Below are positions 59,865-64,000 of a stretch of DNA of 64,000 nucleotides, in pieces. Under the pieces are notes generated by a model. It ran no database searches, had not been told where the DNA came from, and worked only from the letters and a program-made list of their open reading frames with translations. Position 1 is the stretch's first letter, and every line of letters starts with the position of its first letter. Both the position numbers and the translations under genes were made by a program. Origin of the DNA: Streptomyces fructofermentans (GTDB lineage: Bacteria > Actinomycetota > Actinomycetes > Streptomycetales > Streptomycetaceae); the NCBI RefSeq assembly GCF_014651055.1, contig NZ_BMWD01000022.1, forward strand, positions 1-64,000, read 5' to 3'.

Positions 59865-60527
59865 CTAACTCACGGCCGTGGCGGCCGTGACCACGGTGAC
59901 TGCGACCATCGCCGCCTGCATGTCGCGGATGGCAACGTGGACGCTCTCGGCCGCCCATTGCCCGGCGGCCACCTCCGCCATCCGCCCGGCGACCTGCTTG
60001 CGCGGGCTGTCGGGAAAGGCCAGGCGGTGCAGCTTGGCGGAGTGGATCAGAGAGATCAGGCCCGCCGTCCGGGTGTCCGGCTCGGCACCGTCCAGTACGA
60101 CGGCGCGGAGCCGTTCCCGCAACTCAGCCTCGACGGCGCCGTCGGCCTCGGGATAGCGGCGTATGGGGAACACGCCGAGTGCCCTGTGCTTCTCCTCGAC
60201 GACCACTCCGCGCGTGCACAGGCTCTCCAGAGCCGCACCGACGGCCTTGGCCTGGTCCTTCGTCAGCCACTCCGTCACCCGGCGCTTCTTGCGACCGCCC
60301 AGCCACGTCTCGATCAGTGCCGTCCGGCTGTCCAGCAACTGGTCCCCGGTCGGCGTCGTGTCTGTCAGTTCGAGGTACTTGCCCGCGACGGACACCCGCC
60401 CGGCCAGCACCAGTTCGAGCAGAATCCCGCCCGACACCGCCCACCCAGCCGCCTGCCGCTGCTTCGCCGACCCGGACTCATCGTCCAGAGACAGCAGCAT
60501 GATCTCCTCGGCCAGTGTGATCGCCAT
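59865..60527 (-). CDS. GPP34 (GOLPH3-like) phosphoprotein
   Basis: A 220-residue protein of the GPP34 family. Bacterial forms have unknown roles, though eukaryotic GOLPH3 binds phosphoinositides. Recognised parts are MAITLAEEIMLLSLDDESG, SGGILLELVLAGRV and the conserved LISLIHSAKLHRLAF near the C-terminus. GGGGGT lies before the ATG. The family is expanded in Streptomyces. The IS element begins about 150 bases upstream. Confidence 0.88.
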   Translation of the reverse strand: MAITLAEEIMLLSLDDESGSAKQRQAAGWAVSGGILLELVLAGRVSVAGKYLELTDTTPTGDQLLDSRTALIETWLGGRKKRRVTEWLTKDQAKAVGAALESLCTRGVVVEEKHRALGVFPIRRYPEADGAVEAELRERLRAVVLDGAEPDTRTAGLISLIHSAKLHRLAFPDSPRKQVAGRMAEVAAGQWAAESVHVAIRDMQAAMVAVTVVTAATAVS

Positions 60528-60669
60528 ACCACTACCCCCGTATGCGCCCCGTGATCACTTTCTCATAATCAGACGCCCGGAACCGCAAGGAGGTTCCCTC
60601 GCAGATTCCGGCCCCAGCCCGTCCCTCTCACCTCATACCCGGTCCACTGACTGATCCGAAAGAAACGGC

Positions 60670-60673
60670 CTAG
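60670..60673. repeat. Target-site duplication of the insertion sequence, left copy
   Basis: CTAG lies immediately outside the left terminal repeat and recurs at 62082-62085 outside the right one. Confidence 0.85.
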
Positions 60674-62081
60674 TAGTACTTCGTTAGGTTCGGGTTCTGG
60701 TTCTGCTGGTGTTGAGGGGGCGGCCGCAGGTGGTGCAGTTGCCGGTCCAGCACTTCAGCAGGTCTTGGAGTGCGTCGAGGGTCTGGTAGAGGCTCGGACC
60801 GGTGCCTGGACTTTTGGGTCGAGCCGGCGGAGGGTGAGGAACGCCTGGGCTGCGGTGACGAGGGTGACGTGGTGGTGCCAGCCCCGCCAGGTGCGACCCT
60901 CGAAGTGGTCCAGGCCCAGGCCGTGCTTGAGCTCGCGGTAGTCGTGTTCGACCCTCCAGCGCATCTTCGCCCACCGCACCAGGCTGGCGGCCGGTGTGGT
61001 GGCGGGGAGGTTCGATATCCAGTAGCCCGTCGGTGCGTCCTGGCCGTCCGGCCATTCGACCAGCAGGGTCCGGGTGGGCAGGACGCCGTCCCATCGGCTG
61101 CGGCCGCCGCCCGCCTCCTGAGCGGCCGCCAGGGACTGCCTGCCTGCGGGCCGCACTGCCAGCACCGCAAACCGTGAGGTCATCGGGCCTTTGCTGCCCT
61201 GCCGCCAGGTCACCTCGGTGAACCGCTCCTCACCCGCCTCCGCCGCGAGGGCGGAGAGGGCTCGCGGCGGGGTGCGGTAACGGGGAAGGGTGGGCGGCCC
61301 GAGTCCCCCGTAAGCAGGCAGGTGCGGCTCGGCATCCTCCGCATGAGCGACTTCCTTCCCCTGCAGGGCCAGGACATAGGACAGCCCTCGCTCCTCGAGA
61401 CCGAGCCGGAACAGGGTGCTGACGCCGTAGCCGGCATCGGCGACCACGACCGGGGTCTGCAACTGCCACTGGGCGAGTGTGTCCAGCAGGCCGAGTGCCA
61501 GGCGCCACTTCTCCTGGTGCACCACGTCCTCGGGAACCCCTGCCCTGCGGCAGCGGCCCGGCTCGTCCGTCCACTCCCGCGGCAGATACAACTGCCAGTC
61601 CAACGGGCACGATGCGGTGTCGGTGGCGGCATGGACACTGACGGCGACCTGGCAGTTCGCCCGTTTGCCGACCGCTCCGCAGTACTGGCGGGCCACCCCG
61701 ACCGACGCCGTGCCGCACTTGGGGAACGACACGTCGTCGACCACCCACACCTCGGGCCTGACGACCTCGGACAGCCTCTCGGCGATCCGCCGCCTGACCG
61801 GCACCGGATCCCACGGCGACTGGCTCACGAACTGCTGCAGGGCCTGCATGTTCCCGTCCGGCAGACGCCCGGCCATCGGCTGGATCGACTTGCGCCGCCC
61901 GTCGAGCATCAGCCCTCGCAGATAGCACTCACCCTTCGCCCGCTGATCCCTGCGCGGCACCGAGGCGAAGGCATCCGCCACGAACATCGCCAACGCCGCC
62001 CGTAGTCGGTTCACTTCATGTGCATCCACAAGGCCACGATGCTCTTGATCAGCATCAACGAAAAGACCTAACGAAGTACTA
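60674..62081. mobile_element. Complete IS701-family insertion sequence
   Basis: A 1,408-base element bounded by perfect 16-base terminal inverted repeats (TAGTACTTCGTTAGGT at 60674-60689 and its complement at 62066-62081) and flanked by a CTAG duplication at both ends (60670-60673 and 62082-62085). It carries one transposase gene leftward. The intact ends, duplication and open reading frame imply recent and possibly active transposition. It replaced nothing: its right end joins the stop codon of the gene at 62082. Confidence 0.92.
60755..62029 (-). CDS. IS701-family DDE transposase
   Basis: A 424-residue transposase with the DDE catalytic residues in recognisable contexts: WVVDDVSFPKCGTASVGVAR for the first Asp, VVVADAGYGVSTLFRLGLEE for the second and RVEHDYRELKHGLGLDHFEG for the Glu. 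The start is the GTG at 62029 (VDAHEVNRLRA), because any longer frame would cross the terminal repeat. No strong ribosome site is visible. The frame is complete. Confidence 0.9.
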   Translation of the reverse strand: MDAHEVNRLRAALAMFVADAFASVPRRDQRAKGECYLRGLMLDGRRKSIQPMAGRLPDGNMQALQQFVSQSPWDPVPVRRRIAERLSEVVRPEVWVVDDVSFPKCGTASVGVARQYCGAVGKRANCQVAVSVHAATDTASCPLDWQLYLPREWTDEPGRCRRAGVPEDVVHQEKWRLALGLLDTLAQWQLQTPVVVADAGYGVSTLFRLGLEERGLSYVLALQGKEVAHAEDAEPHLPAYGGLGPPTLPRYRTPPRALSALAAEAGEERFTEVTWRQGSKGPMTSRFAVLAVRPAGRQSLAAAQEAGGGRSRWDGVLPTRTLLVEWPDGQDAPTGYWISNLPATTPAASLVRWAKMRWRVEHDYRELKHGLGLDHFEGRTWRGWHHHVTLVTAAQAFLTLRRLDPKVQAPVRASTRPSTHSKTC

Positions 62082-62085
62082 CTAG
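62082..62085. repeat. Target-site duplication of the insertion sequence, right copy
   Basis: CTAG here includes the TAG stop codon of the leftward PASTA protein gene, so the duplication kept that stop. Confidence 0.85.
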
Positions 62086-63743
62086 TTGGAGTTGTACCCC
62101 CATCGGGGTCGGCCGTCCTTGCCCATGAAGCACTTCGCCGGACGGCCGTCGGTGGTCGTCGCGATGCTGCCCACGGGTGAGCAGTGCTGCCCGAACTGCA
62201 CTCCGGGTTCACCGCCCGTACCGCCGCCCGATCCGCCGCCGGTGCCGCCACCCGTCGAACCGCCACCGGTGGAACCGCCGCCCGACGTGGTGCCGTACGT
62301 GGGCTCGGGACGCGGTTCCGGCTTCGGTTTCGGTTTCGGCTTCCGCGTCGGGCTGGGAGTCGGGCTCGGTTCGTCGCAGGGCGCGCCGGAGCCGATCAGC
62401 CACAGGTCGACCCGGGTCGCGGTCGAGACAGTGGTGTCCGGTACCGGCGTCTGCCGGCACACCTGCCACTCGGCCGGATTCCGCATCTCCTCGTCCAGGG
62501 GCTTCCCGGTGTAGGCGTGGAAGGGGGCAGTGCTGTCGAGCCCCAGTTCGCGCAGGGACCGGGTCGCGTGGTCGAACCGCGCTCCCACCAGGTCGGGCAT
62601 GACAATCCGGCGCGGGCCGTGCAGCCGGGTCGGGCACTTCTCCAGTGCGGGGACCACGTACAGGGTCAGTTTCGTGCCGGACGGGCGGACGTTCTTCCCG
62701 CGGGTGGGGGTCTGGAAGCAGACCTGCCATCCGGGCGCGGTGGCTGCGACCGGCCGCGCGGCGGCGGAGGCGTCGGCCACCGTCACCGACCCCCACGGCT
62801 GGAGCCGTGACTCCTTGGCCGCGGCGGTCAGATAGGCGCCGTCGAAGTCCGGTACGGCGACGGTGTGCCCCGCCGCGTCGTCGATCGGCTTCTCCGCGCC
62901 GCCGAGCCCCGCGCCGAGGCCGGCACCGAGGAGCCCGGACGCGATGAGGAACGTGAGCACGGGGCGTCTGCGCATCCAGGCCGACCATCGTGTGCGGCCG
63001 CGGGGGCGCAGCGGGGAGTCCGGGGCGAGCAGCTCGCCCTCGGCCTCCAGGAACGCGCCCTTGGGGTCGGTCTTCGACCCGTGCAGTTTGTGCGGCTTCC
63101 CGTCGACCAGGACCAGCACGGAGTCCAGCAGGCCGTGCGACCCCCGCAGGATGCGCAGGGGCTTGGGCGCGCGGGTCATCTTCGGTGCGACGGCACCGCC
63201 CAGCAGGACGAGGCCCTTCTCCGTGAGCGCGGCGTGGCCGAATCCGTCCCGGTAGAGGGAGCGGACCGACTCGTCGGCGTCCAACTCGTCGAGGAGCGCC
63301 TGCTTGTGGTCGGCCGGAATGGAGACGCTCTCGCGGTCCGCGACCCCGGCCGTGCGCGCGTCCATGGCCAGTGGGTCGGGCGCCCGTCCGCCGGCCTTGA
63401 CGAGCAGTTCGCCGGACGGGTCGAAGCGCGACCCCCGAAGGCTCACGCTCCGACCGTCCGCCCATACGTCGACGGCCTGTCGGGCTCCGTGCGCGGGACG
63501 GAGGATCGTCAACGGCTTCGGAACCCGCACGGCCGGATCCCCGCCCAGGAGGAGCAGGGCGTGGTCGGTCAGCGCCGCGTACCCCATTCCTTGGTGGTAC
63601 AGGGCCAGCACTGTCTCCCCGGCGCGGAGGGTGCGCAGGAGTGCCTCGGCGCTGTGGATCGAGAGTGTGACGGTCTCGTGGACGGCCACACGCCGGGTGC
63701 GCGCGTCGTCCCGGAGGAGACGCTTCGAGGCTGGTTCGGACAT
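62082..63743 (-). CDS. PASTA-domain membrane protein with PH-like modules
   Basis: A 553-residue protein. The N-terminus has two repeated PH-like modules (residues 25-125 and 140-245; GMGYAALTDHALLLLGG and GFGHAALTEKGLVLLGG). One membrane helix follows (VLTFLIASGLLGAGLGAGLG), then two PASTA-like modules (VAVPDFDGAYLTAAA ... WQVCFQTPTRGKNV and IVMPDLVGARFDHATR ... WQVCRQTPVPDTTV). A Lys/Pro-rich and Gly/Ser-rich linker and a Cys-containing tail (QHCSPVGSI ... CFMGKDGRPRWGY) complete it. PASTA domains bind peptidoglycan or beta-lactams, so a wall-sensing role is likely. An IS sits exactly after its stop. Confidence 0.8.
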   Translation of the reverse strand: MSEPASKRLLRDDARTRRVAVHETVTLSIHSAEALLRTLRAGETVLALYHQGMGYAALTDHALLLLGGDPAVRVPKPLTILRPAHGARQAVDVWADGRSVSLRGSRFDPSGELLVKAGGRAPDPLAMDARTAGVADRESVSIPADHKQALLDELDADESVRSLYRDGFGHAALTEKGLVLLGGAVAPKMTRAPKPLRILRGSHGLLDSVLVLVDGKPHKLHGSKTDPKGAFLEAEGELLAPDSPLRPRGRTRWSAWMRRRPVLTFLIASGLLGAGLGAGLGGAEKPIDDAAGHTVAVPDFDGAYLTAAAKESRLQPWGSVTVADASAAARPVAATAPGWQVCFQTPTRGKNVRPSGTKLTLYVVPALEKCPTRLHGPRRIVMPDLVGARFDHATRSLRELGLDSTAPFHAYTGKPLDEEMRNPAEWQVCRQTPVPDTTVSTATRVDLWLIGSGAPCDEPSPTPSPTRKPKPKPKPEPRPEPTYGTTSGGGSTGGGSTGGGTGGGSGGGTGGEPGVQFGQHCSPVGSIATTTDGRPAKCFMGKDGRPRWGYNSN

Positions 63744-63816
63744 GGCCGGATATTAGCGTCGCCGTACGGGCCGCGAGTAGTCGGTGCGCTGTCCGGGTCC
63801 GGCGCTGCGTGGGACG

Positions 63817-64000
63817 TCACAGCAGACTCCGCAGCTCCTCGCGTTTCTGGGGCAGACCGGCGTCGCGGAGCCATGAGTACTTGTTGCCTATGTTTCCCCA
63901 GCAGGCGTCGTTTTCGGCCAGCGCGTGGAGGAGGTCGCGCTGGGCGGGGGTGAGGTCGGAACCCGGTTCGCGGCCGCCGGGGAACGCCTTGGCCAGCAGT
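63817..64000 (-). CDS. Partial protein at the right edge
   Basis: The last 60 residues of a leftward gene are visible, with DLTPAQRDLLHALAENDACW and IGNKYSWLRDAGLPQKREEL ending at a TGA at 63817-63819. The sequence is charged and helical. The N-terminus lies beyond the window, so no family is assigned. It is co-directional with the PASTA protein gene, whose start lies downstream of it at 63743. Confidence 0.55.
   Translation of the reverse strand, partial: LLAKAFPGGREPGSDLTPAQRDLLHALAENDACWGNIGNKYSWLRDAGLPQKREELRSLL

Overview
The window is about 72% G+C, with strong third-position GC bias, GTG starts and actinomycete protein families throughout. It looks like the chromosome of a Streptomyces, probably an accessory-rich arm: single-gene operons, many orphan regulators, gene relics and one insertion sequence. 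No rRNA, tRNA or CRISPR array was seen.

Positions 1-10,050 are a low-oxygen/dormancy-type island. It has two zinc alcohol dehydrogenases, two double-domain universal stress proteins, a DoxX-like membrane protein, a cyclic-nucleotide-binding protein, a CBS-BON protein and an OsdR/DevR-type response regulator without its kinase. Several members are decayed: a truncated HTH/flavin protein, an internally deleted GAPDH, a pyruvate-formate-lyase fragment and a damaged CBS-BON gene. Five copies of a palindrome close to GGGCCGNNCGGCCC lie upstream of the surviving transcription units and are the candidate operator of the regulator.

Positions 10,600-13,750 carry an SDR protein, one intact and one ruined glyoxalase-fold gene, and a quinone-oxidoreductase-like gene. 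Positions 13,876-20,711 form a MurNAc (peptidoglycan amino sugar) locus: a PTS EIIBC transporter, MurQ etherase, a large FAD/Fe-S D-2-hydroxyacid (probably D-lactate) dehydrogenase and an RpiR/MurR regulator, with GAAA-N5-TTTC operator-like boxes before murQ. MurQ releases D-lactate, which the dehydrogenase could burn.

Positions 22,769-29,412 are the most notable locus: two tandem Tat-exported latex-clearing proteins (rubber oxygenases), a molybdenum hydroxylase pair resembling OxiB/OxiA and a divergent TetR regulator. The likely role is extracellular cleavage of poly(cis-1,4-isoprene) and oxidation of the resulting aldehydes. The following + strand run (30,062-34,840: acyl-CoA synthetase, TetR regulator, acyl-CoA dehydrogenase, 2-nitropropane-dioxygenase-like flavoprotein, plus a thiolase relic) could take the acids into beta-oxidation.

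Positions 34,960-54,800 hold scattered Streptomyces genes: secreted and membrane proteins, TerD, a flavin monooxygenase with a GntR-TetR fusion regulator, two MFS exporters, a 2H phosphoesterase, an XRE regulator with a divergent FMN reductase, and an amino acid permease/USP pair. Positions 55,500-64,000 hold an STM4015-like repeat protein, a fatty acid desaturase, an mraY copy away from the cell-division cluster, a GPP34 protein, a complete IS701-family element inserted exactly at the stop codon of a PASTA-domain membrane protein, and a partial gene at the right edge.
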